Positions 27,802 to 36,517 of a stretch of DNA of 36,614 nucleotides are shown here, in pieces. The notes beneath the pieces are model-generated. The model saw nothing but the letters and a program-made list of their open reading frames with translations. It searched no databases and was not told the DNA's origin. The stretch is from a virus. The stretch lies in IMG/VR virus record IMGVR_UViG_3300034018_000027, positions 1 to 36,614 of that record. The stretch is one strand, 5' to 3'. Numbering within the stretch: the first letter of the stretch is position 1; the number at the start of each line of letters is the position of its first letter. The position numbers were made by a program, and so were the translations under genes.

Positions 27802-29132
27802 AGCAGCGGGTAGAACTCCCGTATCGCCCTAGACGGGCTTTCATGCCGTTCCACGACCGCACAAAGCGGTGGGCCTGCCTCGTCGCGCATCGGCGTGCTG
27901 GCAAGACTGTCGCAGCGGTTAACGACATCATCCGCGCAGCCTTCATGTACCGGGGGCCAAACGGCCTCTTTGGGTATGTCGCCCCCTACCAGAACCAAGC
28001 ACGCCGCATTGCGTGGGACTACTTCAAGCACTACGCCCAGCCGCTCATCAGCGACACCAACGAGCAGATGATGACCATCACGCTCGTTAACAACACGAAG
28101 GTCAGCCTATTCGGCGCAGACAACGCAGACGCAATGCGCGGCCTCGGGTTCAGCGGCGTGTACATGGACGAATACGGCGACTTCAAGCCAAGCGTGTTTG
28201 GCAATGTCATCCGGCCTGCGCTCTCCGACAAACAAGGCTGGGCTGTGTTTGCCGGTACGCCGAAGGGCAAGAACCAATTCTGGGACATCTACGAGACAGC
28301 ACGGCGCATCCCAGACGAGTGGTTTGTCCTGCGCCTGCCTGCTAGCGAATCAGGCCTGCTGCCCCAGAGTGAACTCAACGCAGCAAAGGCGCAGTTGTCG
28401 GAAGACCAGTACCTCCAAGAGTACGAGTGCAGTTTCGAGGCGGCTATCCTCGGCGCGTTCTTCGGCACAGAGATGCGACAGGCAGAGCCGCGTATTAACG
28501 AGCGTGTAGTCTTCGAGCCGGGGTATCCGGTACACACAGCATGGGACTTGGGCTACCGCGACGACACCGCGATATGGTGGTATCAGGTCGTGGGCGGCGA
28601 GGTGCGCGTTATCGACTTTTTCGCCGTCTCCGGTGCAGACATCCGCGCCATTGCAGAAGTGGTTGTAAACAAGGGTTATCAGTACGGCAAGCATCACCTG
28701 CCGCATGACGCACGCGCCAAGAGCCTACAGACGGGGCGCAGCATCGTAGAGCAGTTGGCTGACCACCTCGGCATCAACCATTTGTCCGTGGTGCCGAACA
28801 TCGGCTTGCAGGACGGAATCCAAGCAATTCGCCAGATGTTGCCCCGAACTTGGTTCAATTCCGTAAAATGTGGCGACGGAATAGAGGCTTTACGCCAGTA
28901 TCAACGAGAGTATGATGAGGACAAGAAAGCGTTCAGGGTATCACCCCGACACGATTGGACATCACACCCTGCCGACGCTTTCCGTATGTTAGCCGTTGCG
29001 TGGAGGGCTGAACCGTCCGCGCAGAGGCCGTTAGAGAGCAAGACCTTGATTGTTGGGCCACAGAATGAGGTCACGCTAAACGATATGTGGCAGGTTCACG
29101 AGCGTAGCGTCTCAAGGAGGGCGCGAATATGA
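27798..29132 (+). CDS. terL: Large terminase subunit
   Basis: I choose GTG at 27798, overlapping the upstream stop (GTGA), giving 444 aa; a TTG at 27783 lies in the upstream gene. Walker A is AHRRAGKT (residues 30-37), Walker B GVYMDE (120-125), coupling motif FAGTPKGKN, and the nuclease domain has HTAWDLGYRDDTAIWWY and HDARAKSLQTGRSI with conserved Asp residues. It is the ATPase motor and nuclease that packages the genome. The AWDLG nuclease motif and gene order fit a P22/HK97-like headful or similar packager, which cannot be proved from sequence alone. Confidence 0.95.
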   Translation: MKQRVELPYRPRRAFMPFHDRTKRWACLVAHRRAGKTVAAVNDIIRAAFMYRGPNGLFGYVAPYQNQARRIAWDYFKHYAQPLISDTNEQMMTITLVNNTKVSLFGADNADAMRGLGFSGVYMDEYGDFKPSVFGNVIRPALSDKQGWAVFAGTPKGKNQFWDIYETARRIPDEWFVLRLPASESGLLPQSELNAAKAQLSEDQYLQEYECSFEAAILGAFFGTEMRQAEPRINERVVFEPGYPVHTAWDLGYRDDTAIWWYQVVGGEVRVIDFFAVSGADIRAIAEVVVNKGYQYGKHHLPHDARAKSLQTGRSIVEQLADHLGINHLSVVPNIGLQDGIQAIRQMLPRTWFNSVKCGDGIEALRQYQREYDEDKKAFRVSPRHDWTSHPADAFRMLAVAWRAEPSAQRPLESKTLIVGPQNEVTLNDMWQVHERSVSRRARI

Positions 29133-29434
29133 GTGGCGTAAATCTTCCGTATCAATACCCCTACGAGACGGTTGCCGTTTCGCAGACCGAGCAGGTGCTT
29201 GGCACTAACGGCGCGGCAAACGATTACCTGCATCGCATCGTGGTGACGGTATCAACGGCGCTGACTTCAACCGTCAGCATCATCGACGGCAGCACGACCA
29301 TCCTTTCCATCCCAGCGAGTACGGCTGTTGGCGTGTATGTCGTGGAACTTGGCCTCAACGCGGCTACCGGCCCGTGGAAGGTCACGACGGGTGCAGGCGC
29401 TGCTGTGCTGGCGGTTGGACTGTTTAGCAAATGA
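29129..29434 (+). CDS. Small beta-rich virion-type protein, 101 aa
   Basis: A 101-aa protein starting MSGVNLPYQYPYETVAVSQTEQVLGTNGAANDYLHRIVVTVSTALTSTVSIIDGSTTILSIPAS. It is rich in Val, Thr and Ser and contains no long helix, so it looks like a beta-sandwich of the kind used for decoration or neck proteins. I recall similar proteins near terminase and portal in podophages. It overlaps TerL by ATGA and the next gene by ATGA. Confidence 0.6.
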   Translation: MSGVNLPYQYPYETVAVSQTEQVLGTNGAANDYLHRIVVTVSTALTSTVSIIDGSTTILSIPASTAVGVYVVELGLNAATGPWKVTTGAGAAVLAVGLFSK

Positions 29435-29595
29435 ACCGTAAGCCCGGACTCTACGCCAACATTCTAGCGAAGCAGGAGCGTATCAAGGCTGGCTCCGGCG
29501 AGAGGATGCGTAAGCCCGGAGAGGCTGGTGCGCCGACCGCTAAGGCGTTCCGTGAGTCTGCCAAGACCGCTAAACCAGAGAAAAAGGGTTACTGA
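29431..29595 (+). CDS. Small basic protein, 54 aa
   Basis: A 54-aa gene (MNRKPGLYANILAKQERIKAG, then SGERMRKPGEAGAPTAKAFRESAKTAKP) with ATGA overlap at the start and TGATG at the end. It is strongly basic with KPG repeats. A closely similar short protein is, from memory, common in marine and freshwater phages beside the next gene. Function unknown; basic character suggests DNA or virion association. Confidence 0.7.
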   Translation: MNRKPGLYANILAKQERIKAGSGERMRKPGEAGAPTAKAFRESAKTAKPEKKGY

Positions 29596-29888
29596 TGAGC
29601 GCAGCGTGGCAGCGTAGTGAAGGCAAGAACCCGAAGGGCGGTTTGAACGCCAAGGGCCGCGCTTCCTACAAAGCCGAGACGGGCGGCACGCTCAAGCCCC
29701 CGGTGAAGGGCGGCGACAATCCTCGCCGCGCATCGTTTCTCGCACGCATGGGGAACATGGCTGGGCCGATGGAAAAGAACGGCAAGCCGACACGCCTTGC
29801 GCTTGCGCTGCGTGCTTGGGGTGCGTCGAGCAAGGAAGATGCGAAGGCAAAGGCCAGAGCCATCTCTGCGCGAAACAAGAAGGACTAA
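29595..29888 (+). CDS. DUF6321-like basic protein, 97 aa
   Basis: A 97-aa protein starting MSAAWQRSEGKNPKGGLNAKGRASYKAETGGTLKPPVKGGDNPRRASFLARMGNM. The EGKNPKGGLNAKGRASY...TGG pattern is a recognisable small phage family (DUF6321 from memory) of unknown function. It is very basic and Gly/Lys-rich, ending in KEDAKAKARAISARNKKD. It lies between the 54-aa gene and portal. Confidence 0.75.
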   Translation: MSAAWQRSEGKNPKGGLNAKGRASYKAETGGTLKPPVKGGDNPRRASFLARMGNMAGPMEKNGKPTRLALALRAWGASSKEDAKAKARAISARNKKD

Positions 29889-29891
29889 CAG

Positions 29892-32144
29892 ATGGACGAG
29901 ACCGTTAGCCGAGAACTTGAGAAGTACCTGCGGGTCATCGGCACCTACGAGAACGAGTTTGCCAAGTGGCAGGCTCGGGTGAAGAAACTCGTCAAGCGTT
30001 ACCGCGACGACACCAGAGGCTCGGGCGGCAACGAAACCGCACGGTTCAACATCCTTTGGAGCAATGTTCAGACGCTCATCCCTGCCGTCTACGCCAAACT
30101 GCCGAAGGCTGATGTACAGCGCCGTTTCGGTGACAACGACCCCGTTGGGCGTGTCGCTGCACGGTTGGTCGAACGCGCCATCGACTTTGAGATTGAGCAT
30201 TACCCCGACTTCCGCTCGACCATGAAATACGATGTCGAGGACAGGTTCCTCGGCGGTCGCGGCACGGCATGGGTGCGGTACGAGCCTCATGTTGCCCCCA
30301 TTGGCGTAGAGGACGATGGTGTATCCATCACTTCTGCCATCGAACAGGGGGAGGGCGCACCGCCGCCGCTTGAAGAGATTGAATACGAACGCGCCCCGGT
30401 CGATTATGTCCATTGGAAGGACTTTGGACACTCACAGGGCCGCACTTGGGAAGAGGTGGGGCAGGTATGGCGCTGGGTCTACATGACCCGTGAGGCGCTT
30501 GTAGAGCGTTTCGGCGAGGAAATGGCGCGTCAGATACCGACCGACCAAGGCCCGGAGACGCTCAACGCCTACCGCGACAGCAAGCGTCAGTACAACCTCG
30601 CCAAAATCTGCGAACTCTGGGACAAGGAGACGCTGAAGGTCTACTGGTTGTCAAAGGGTATGTCGCACTTCATTGATGTGCGTGACGACCCGCTCAACTT
30701 CGAGGGGTTTTTCCCCTGCCCGAAGCCGCTCTACGCCACGACGACCTCGGACAACCTTGTGCCTGTCCCCGACTTCGTGCTGTACCAAGACCAAGCGATG
30801 GAGTTGGACATCCTCTCCGACCGCATTGATGGTTTGGTCAAGGCGCTGCGTGTGCGCGGCGTGTACGATGCCAGCCAACCGGCGTTGCAGCGTCTGATGA
30901 CCGAGGGCGACAACAATGCCCTCATCCCGGTGGACAAATGGGCGGCGTTTAGCGAGAAGGGCGGCTTGAAGGGCAGCGTTGACCTGCTGCCGCTCGACAC
31001 CATCGCGCAGGCGCTCATCCAATGCTATCAGGCACGCGCTGACATCAAGGGTCAGATATACGAAATCACGGGTATCAGCGACATCATCCGTGGTCAATCT
31101 GCGGCTTCAGAAACGGCAACGGCGCAGCAAATCAAGGGTCAATACGCTGGCCTGCGCCTGCGGTCGATGCAGGAAGATGTGGCACTCTTTGCAACCGAGG
31201 TCATCAGGCTCAAGGCGCAGGTGATGTGTATGCGGTACCAGCCGCAGACCATCCTCGCTTACTCTGCCGCAGAGCAGATGTCGGACGCTGACAAGGCGCT
31301 CATCCCGCAGGCGTTGCAACTCATCCGCGACAAGCCGCTGCGTAACTTCCGCATCGACATCGCCGCTGACAGCCTTGTGCAGATTGATGAGGTGCAAGAG
31401 AAGCAGGACAGGCTCCAGTTCCTGCAAGCCTTCGGCGGTTTCTTGCAGCAGGCGCTGCCGGTCGGCCAAGCCTCGCCGGAACTTGTCCCGGTGATGATGG
31501 ACTTGCTCAAGTACGGCGTGCAGGCGTTCAAGGCGGCGCGTCCGCTTGAGGGTACGATTGACGCTGCAACGGAGCAGTTGAAGCAGATGGCAGCGCAGCC
31601 CCGTGAGAACCCCGCCGCGCAACAGGCGCAGATGGAGGCGCAGGCTGAACAGGCCAAGTCGCAGATGCTCATGCAGATTGAGCAAGCCAAGTTGCAGCAA
31701 TCGGCGCAGGTCGAGGCGCTCAAGGCGCAGAATGACCAGCAACTGGAGCAGATGAAGCAGCAGTTTGAGGCGCAACTTGCACAGCAGAAAATCGCCGCAG
31801 AGCAGCAGATGGCGAAGTACAAAGCCGACTTGGACGCTGCCACAAAGGTCATGGTCGCCCGTATCTCGGCTAACCCCGGCCTCGACATCCCCGCTCTGGA
31901 GCAGCAGCAAACCGTCACCGAGCGCGTCATGCAGGATATGGGCGGCGAGGTGAGGCAGGCGATGCAGAACCTCGTGGCGCTCTACGGTCAGATGGCATCG
32001 TCCAACGACGAGAACATGAAGGGCGTGCGTACTGCCCTTGCCACGCTGACGGCTCCCAAGCGCATCGTGCGTGGGCCTGATGGTCGTGCGGTGGGCGTGG
32101 AGGCGGTACAGCAAGCCCTTGAACTGGAGCCGCGACTGCAATGA
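29892..32144 (+). CDS. Portal protein
   Basis: A 750-aa protein with AAGGA before ATG. It starts MDETVSRELEKYLRVIGTYENEFAKWQARVKKLVKRYRDD and includes NETARFNILWSNVQTLIPAVYAKLPKADVQRRF, RGTAWVRYEPH, and ITGISDIIRGQSAASETATAQQIKGQYAGLRL, all typical of podophage portal proteins. Residues of about 560-660 form a Gln-rich coiled coil (AQQAQMEAQAEQAKSQMLMQIEQAKLQQ), likely the barrel extension into the capsid. It forms the dodecameric channel for packaging. Ends ATGA with the next gene. Confidence 0.93.
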   Translation: MDETVSRELEKYLRVIGTYENEFAKWQARVKKLVKRYRDDTRGSGGNETARFNILWSNVQTLIPAVYAKLPKADVQRRFGDNDPVGRVAARLVERAIDFEIEHYPDFRSTMKYDVEDRFLGGRGTAWVRYEPHVAPIGVEDDGVSITSAIEQGEGAPPPLEEIEYERAPVDYVHWKDFGHSQGRTWEEVGQVWRWVYMTREALVERFGEEMARQIPTDQGPETLNAYRDSKRQYNLAKICELWDKETLKVYWLSKGMSHFIDVRDDPLNFEGFFPCPKPLYATTTSDNLVPVPDFVLYQDQAMELDILSDRIDGLVKALRVRGVYDASQPALQRLMTEGDNNALIPVDKWAAFSEKGGLKGSVDLLPLDTIAQALIQCYQARADIKGQIYEITGISDIIRGQSAASETATAQQIKGQYAGLRLRSMQEDVALFATEVIRLKAQVMCMRYQPQTILAYSAAEQMSDADKALIPQALQLIRDKPLRNFRIDIAADSLVQIDEVQEKQDRLQFLQAFGGFLQQALPVGQASPELVPVMMDLLKYGVQAFKAARPLEGTIDAATEQLKQMAAQPRENPAAQQAQMEAQAEQAKSQMLMQIEQAKLQQSAQVEALKAQNDQQLEQMKQQFEAQLAQQKIAAEQQMAKYKADLDAATKVMVARISANPGLDIPALEQQQTVTERVMQDMGGEVRQAMQNLVALYGQMASSNDENMKGVRTALATLTAPKRIVRGPDGRAVGVEAVQQALELEPRLQ

Positions 32145-32326
32145 TTACGACGACCAAGGGGATGATGGACGAAGCCCTGCTGGATAAGCGCGAGGGCGAG
32201 GTCGATAACGACCACGAACATACCCGTTGGGTGGAATATTGGCATGAGGGCGAGTTGGTGCATCGGTCTGTCCATGTTCACCTGAAGGAAGCCCCGCCCC
32301 TCTTTGGCGAACTGGAGAAATTCTGA
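32141..32326 (+). CDS. Small conserved phage protein, 61 aa
   Basis: A 61-aa protein starting MITTTKGMMDEALLDKREGEVDNDHEHTRWVEYWHEGELVHRSVHVHLKE. The pattern KGxMDExLLxxxEGxVDNDxExTxWVEYxxxGELVHRSVHVxLK is familiar from phage genomes, without known function. It is His/Glu-rich with a likely beta hairpin in its second half. Overlaps portal (ATGA) and next gene (TGATG). Confidence 0.7.
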   Translation: MITTTKGMMDEALLDKREGEVDNDHEHTRWVEYWHEGELVHRSVHVHLKEAPPLFGELEKF

Positions 32327-32781
32327 TGGCTAACACGCAGGCAATGTGTACCTCGTTTAAAGTGGAAATCCTCGGCGGCGTACACGCCATTGGCACCCCG
32401 CCCACCCGTGGCTCAACCGCGAAGGACACCTTCAAGGCTGCGCTCTACGAGGCCACGGCTACCGTCAACGCTGCCACGACCGCCTATAACGCCTCTGGAG
32501 AGGTGTCGGGCGCGGGATATAGCGCAGGCGGCATCACCGTCTCCAACGCCACAGCGCCTACCTCAACGGGAACCACGGCGTATTGGACACCCTCTGCCTC
32601 GCTGACCTATACCGGGGTGACCCTGACCACGGCGTTTGACGCTGTGTTGATGTACAACAGCACGCAGGCCGACAAAGCGGTAGCGGTCTACACCTTCGGG
32701 TCGCAGACGGTAACGGCGGGTAACTTCATCCTCACGATGCCGACCAACGATGCGTCAACCGCGCTTCTGCGGATTGCGTGA
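32326..32781 (+). CDS. Beta-rich virion-type protein, 151 aa
   Basis: A 151-aa protein starting MANTQAMCTSFKVEILGGVHAIGTPPTRGSTAKDTFKAALYEATATVN, then WTPSASLTYTGVTLTTAFDAVLMYNSTQADKAVAVYTFGSQTVTAGNFILTMP. The Thr/Ala-rich, strand-rich composition is that of capsid-associated proteins found between portal and capsid in many podophages. A role in head closure or decoration is inference. It is coupled to both neighbours by overlaps. Confidence 0.65.
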   Translation: MANTQAMCTSFKVEILGGVHAIGTPPTRGSTAKDTFKAALYEATATVNAATTAYNASGEVSGAGYSAGGITVSNATAPTSTGTTAYWTPSASLTYTGVTLTTAFDAVLMYNSTQADKAVAVYTFGSQTVTAGNFILTMPTNDASTALLRIA

Positions 32782-32787
32782 TGAGTC

Positions 32788-33432
32788 GTGGCAAAAGGGC
32801 CGTGGAATACAGGTACATGGGATGACGCGCAATGGGACAGCCTCCCGGTTACCAGCGTCACCGGAACAGGCGGCGTCGGTAGCCTCGGCACCCAGCAAAG
32901 CGTCACGCTCACGGGCAACGCTGCAACGGGCGAGACGGGAAGCGTCGGAGCAAGCCTTGAGACGGGCCTTACGGGTGTCAGCGCCGTTGGAGTCGTTGGA
33001 GATGAAACCGATTCGGTCGAGGTTGCCCTTTCCGGTGTGGGAGCATCTGGTCAAACAGGTGTTGTTAACCTTCAAGGAGAGGCTGCACTTGCCGGTGTGG
33101 AAGCGACCGGAGCAACCGGCACCCTCACCGCCTCCATCCAGCCCATCATCGTCATCAGCGATTCCCACGAAGGCGATAAAAAGCGCAAGAAGCGGTGGGA
33201 AGAAGAGCAAGAAAAACGCGAGAGGCGCAAGCAAGAGTTAATCTCGGTTTACGAACAACTGCTTGAGGCACGCCCAGAGATTGCCGAAACGATTGTAGAG
33301 CCGCATATAACTGTTAACATTGCACAACCAACAATTAACTGGGACTCCCTGTTAACTGACATTGATAGGGTTGAGCGATTGATGCGAGAGCATCAGGAAA
33401 TGGACGACGAAGAAGTATTGTTGCTGCTATGA
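32788..33432 (+). CDS. Repeat-containing virion protein with charged C-terminus
   Basis: GTG at 32788 (MAKGPWNTGTWDDAQWDSLPV) follows the previous stop by 6 bases; an ATG at 32781 opens only a 14-codon frame. Residues 25-115 are tandem beta units of the type GVxAxGxTGxVxx (ATGETGSVGASL, TGLTGVSAVGVVG, SGVGASGQTGVVNL, AGVEATGATGTLTA). The rest is a highly charged helix (DKKRKKRWEEEQEKRERRKQELISVYEQ) and an acidic end. The repeat type is common in phage head and tail accessory proteins. It ends ATGA with the next gene. Confidence 0.6.
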   Translation: MAKGPWNTGTWDDAQWDSLPVTSVTGTGGVGSLGTQQSVTLTGNAATGETGSVGASLETGLTGVSAVGVVGDETDSVEVALSGVGASGQTGVVNLQGEAALAGVEATGATGTLTASIQPIIVISDSHEGDKKRKKRWEEEQEKRERRKQELISVYEQLLEARPEIAETIVEPHITVNIAQPTINWDSLLTDIDRVERLMREHQEMDDEEVLLLL

Positions 33433-33776
33433 AACGAACTTATGTAATGGTTGACGGTGAGTTTGTCGAGCGCAAGCGTGACGCAAGCGGTCGGCATCAC
33501 TACATCATGCCGGACATTGCGCCGTACAAGTCGATGATTGACGGGCGCATGATTACCTCCCGTTCGCAGCATCGTCTGCACCTCAAGGCTCACGGCTGCG
33601 TCGAGGTTGGTAACGAAGACCCGACAAAGTTCGTCAGCAAGCAAAAACCCAAGAACAGTCGAGTGGATGTGCTGCGTCACCAGTTGTCGAGCATGACCCA
33701 CTCGGATGCCAACAAGTTGTTGTCGCGGTTGCGCGATGAAATCCGATTTACCCACGACCCCCACAGGAGACGGTAA
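33429..33776 (+). CDS. Conserved small phage protein upstream of scaffold, 115 aa
   Basis: A 115-aa protein starting MKRTYVMVDGEFVERKRDASGRHHYIMPDIAPYKSMIDGRMITSRSQHRLHLKAHGCVEVGNE. I recognise the PDIxPYxSxIDGxxIxSRxxHRxHLKxHGCVEVGNE pattern from phage genomes, always near the scaffold and capsid; function unknown. His/Cys content is high. It is coupled to scaffold by TAATG. Confidence 0.7.
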   Translation: MKRTYVMVDGEFVERKRDASGRHHYIMPDIAPYKSMIDGRMITSRSQHRLHLKAHGCVEVGNEDPTKFVSKQKPKNSRVDVLRHQLSSMTHSDANKLLSRLRDEIRFTHDPHRRR

Positions 33777-34732
33777 TGGAACAGGCCCCACAGGCAGAGA
33801 CGCTCGACCGCAAGGAGTTGCTTGAACAGCAGTTTGAGCAGAGCGAGGAAACCCCTTCACAGGGGCGGGACGAGCAAGGCCGCTTTGCGGAGGTTCAAGA
33901 GCAACCCGCAGAAGCCGCCGAAGAACCCCTGTGGCGCAAGCCGCCTGCTTCGTGGAAGAAGGAATATCACGAACATTGGGCAAAGGCTGACCCCAAGATT
34001 CAAGAATACGCTTGGCAACGCGAAGAACAGATGAAGCGCGGCGTAGAGCCGTTGCTCTCCAAGGCGCAGTTTGCCGATGCGATGAATCAGGCGCTGGAGC
34101 CGTACCTGCCGACCATTCAGGGGCTGGGCTTGAAGCCAGAGCAGGCGGTTGCCGCTCTCGCGCAGGCCGATTACACGCTGCGTAATAGCCCCCCGGCGCA
34201 GAAGATGCAGTACCTAACGCAATTGGCTGCGTCATACGGCATCAACCTTAACCAAGTCATGCAGGGTGGTCAGCAGACCGCCCAACCCTCCGTTGACCCG
34301 ATGGTGTATCAGTTGCAAAACGAACTGAACACCGTCCGTGGCGAGGTCATGGGGTGGAAGCAACAGCAGGAGATGGCTGAAAACCAGACCCTGCTAAACG
34401 AAATCAACAGTTTCTCGATGACGGCTGAACACTTTGAGGAAGCGCGTCCGACGATGATTCAGTTGCTCCAATCTGGGGTGGCTGAAACGCTGGACGATGC
34501 TTACGAAAAGGCAATTAGGCTTGATTCGGATTTGTTTGACAAAGTGCAATCGGCCCGACAGGCAGAGGTTTCACAGCGTCAGGCAACAGAGAAGAACCGT
34601 GCGGTGAAAATTGCACGGGCTGCTGCGGTCAGCGTCAGAGGTTCCACACCCGGAACTAACACGGCTCCCAAGGCGCATAGTCGCCGCGCAATGTTGGAGG
34701 AAGCGTTTGAAGAATCCAACTCGCGGTTGTAA
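33776..34732 (+). CDS. Scaffolding protein, complete
   Basis: A 318-aa protein with CCACAGGAG before its start. The N-terminal 45 residues are acidic and Gln-rich, followed by WRKPPASWKKEYHEHWAKADPKIQEYAWQREEQMKRG (about residues 51-87), which is typical of phage scaffold-like proteins. Long charged helices follow, then a basic C-terminus. Just before the capsid gene, it would guide procapsid assembly and leave or be removed on maturation. The last 145 residues repeat at the window start (2-439). Confidence 0.8.
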   Translation: MEQAPQAETLDRKELLEQQFEQSEETPSQGRDEQGRFAEVQEQPAEAAEEPLWRKPPASWKKEYHEHWAKADPKIQEYAWQREEQMKRGVEPLLSKAQFADAMNQALEPYLPTIQGLGLKPEQAVAALAQADYTLRNSPPAQKMQYLTQLAASYGINLNQVMQGGQQTAQPSVDPMVYQLQNELNTVRGEVMGWKQQQEMAENQTLLNEINSFSMTAEHFEEARPTMIQLLQSGVAETLDDAYEKAIRLDSDLFDKVQSARQAEVSQRQATEKNRAVKIARAAAVSVRGSTPGTNTAPKAHSRRAMLEEAFEESNSRL

Positions 34733-34755
34733 CCAACTGATATAGGAGCATTGAA

Positions 34756-36018
34756 ATGGCTTACGCCAATTCCAGTATCAGCGATATCATCGCCACAAAT
34801 ATCCAATCCCGTAGCGGTGAACTCGCGGACAATGTCACGAACAACAATGCGTTGCTTCGTCGTTTGAAAGAGCGTGGGAATGTGAAAACATTCTCGGGTG
34901 GTAATGTGATTTTGCAAGAAATCATGTACAACGATGCGACCACGAACAACACCAATTCGTACTCCGGGTACGAGGTGTTGAATGTCGGTCAAAACTCGCC
35001 CATCTCGGCGGCGCAGTTCAGCATCACGCAGTATGCGTCTGCTGTGTCCATCTCGGGTCTGGAGATGATTCAGAACTCGGGTAAGGAAGCCATCATCGAC
35101 CTGCTTGACGGTCGTATGGAGGTTGCCGAGGCGCAACTGGCGAACCGCATCAGCGGTGACCTGTACGGTGACGGAACCGGCAACGCGGGTAAGAACCTCA
35201 CGGGTCTTGCTGCTGCTGTGCCGGATAGCCCGTCCACCGGCACTTATGGCGGCATCAACCGTCAGGTGTGGTCGTTCTGGCGTTCGGTGGCCTTCTCGGC
35301 TACGGGCGACGGCACGGGCGCTGTCACCAGCAGCAACATCCAAGGCTACATGGATTCGGTTGCGGTGCAGTTGATTCGTGGTACGGACAAGCCCGACCTC
35401 ATCGTTGCGGACTCCAACTACTACAAGTTCTACCTCCAGAGCCTGCAAGCCATCCAGCGTATTACCGACAGCGGTAGTGGCACGGCTGGCGCTGGCTTCG
35501 CCTCGCTGAAGTATTTCGGCGCTGGCATGGCCTCGGATGTGGTGCTTGATGGTGGTATTGGTTCGTCGTCGTATAACGGCGGCGTGGGCAATGCCAACCA
35601 CATGTGGTTCCTCAACACCAAGTACCTGATGTTCCGCCCCCACAAGGACAGAAACTTTGTCCCGATTGGCGGCGACCGTCAGGCTGTCAACCAAGACGCT
35701 AAACCTACGATTCACTAATGGCGTCTATAAACCCTCTCTGATTGACTTGGAAACCCGGAAGCGGGCAACAGGGGCCAAGCGAAAGCAGGCTGAACGACTA
35801 AGTGAGAGGGGGCGAACGAAAAAGGTTCGCCATGCGATAGTCTGAACTGCGGTATAACCAAAGAAGCCGCAGAGGGTGACCCGAAGAGGTTGCCCCGCCA
35901 TCCGAAAGGGTGGTCAGTAGCCGAAAGGCGAAGTAACAGAATGATTGTGAAACTGATTGGCTGGGCGGGTAACCTTACCTCGTCCGGTCCGCAGTTCTGC
36001 GGCGTGTTGATTAACTGA
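34756..36018 (+). CDS. Major capsid protein, second copy (join 34756..35700, 35944..36018)
   Basis: The same gene as at 463-1725 with the intron in place; no base difference was found. It is not an extra capsid gene but the other side of the circular overlap. In the circle it directly follows scaffold at 34732 with AGGAG before ATG. Confidence 0.92.
35701..35943 (+). ncRNA. Group I intron, second copy
   Basis: Identical to 1408-1650. The guide sequence lies at 35720-35726, P7 at 35796-35800 and 35838-35842, and the final G at 35943. Confidence 0.92.
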
Positions 36019-36032
36019 TAGGGGATACGAAA

Positions 36033-36515
36033 ATGACTGTTATTGTTAACGGGTTTGCGTACCCTGCTCTCGGTAATACCGACTCGACCCCTGCCATTAA
36101 TCCCGGCACGGTCGTGACGCTCGATGATGGTGGTTTGGCGGTGTATGTGCAGGCGGCTTCGGCTATCTCGCAGTACAACGCTGTTTGCATCCCTGCGACC
36201 AATGTCGTAACCAACGCGACGACGGCGCGTGTTGCTGATACCAAGCGTATCGGCTTCGCGCAGGTGTCGATTGCGTCCGGCTACTACGGCTGGGTGCAGT
36301 TGGGCGGCAAGGTGCGGGTGAATGTGTCGGCTTCCTGCCTCCCGGCGGTTGCCCTCTACACCACCAGCACCGAAGGCCGGTTGGATGATGCCACCGTGTC
36401 GGGCGCTCTGGTCGCTGGCGTGGTCACGGAAGTGACCGCCTCGGCTACTTCGGCTATGACTGCGGTTGCAGCGTTCACCATGGTTATCCCGGTTCCGTCT
36501 AACGCGACCCCGTAA
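36033..36515 (+). CDS. Capsid decoration protein-like, second copy
   Basis: The same gene as at 1740-2222, present twice only because of the circular overlap. Confidence 0.7.
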   Translation: MTVIVNGFAYPALGNTDSTPAINPGTVVTLDDGGLAVYVQAASAISQYNAVCIPATNVVTNATTARVADTKRIGFAQVSIASGYYGWVQLGGKVRVNVSASCLPAVALYTTSTEGRLDDATVSGALVAGVVTEVTASATSAMTAVAAFTMVIPVPSNATP

Positions 36516-36517
36516 CC

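Noticed and set aside
31107-32141. 344-codon minus-strand frame opposite the portal gene
   Set aside because: It is a Leu/Arg/His-rich antisense translation of the portal coiled coil with no ribosome site or neighbours on that strand.
32781-32825. 14-codon frame starting ATG at 32781
   Set aside because: It ends after MSRGKRAVEYRYMG and the GTG frame at 32788 explains the region with a family-type repeat protein. It could at most be a coupling leader.
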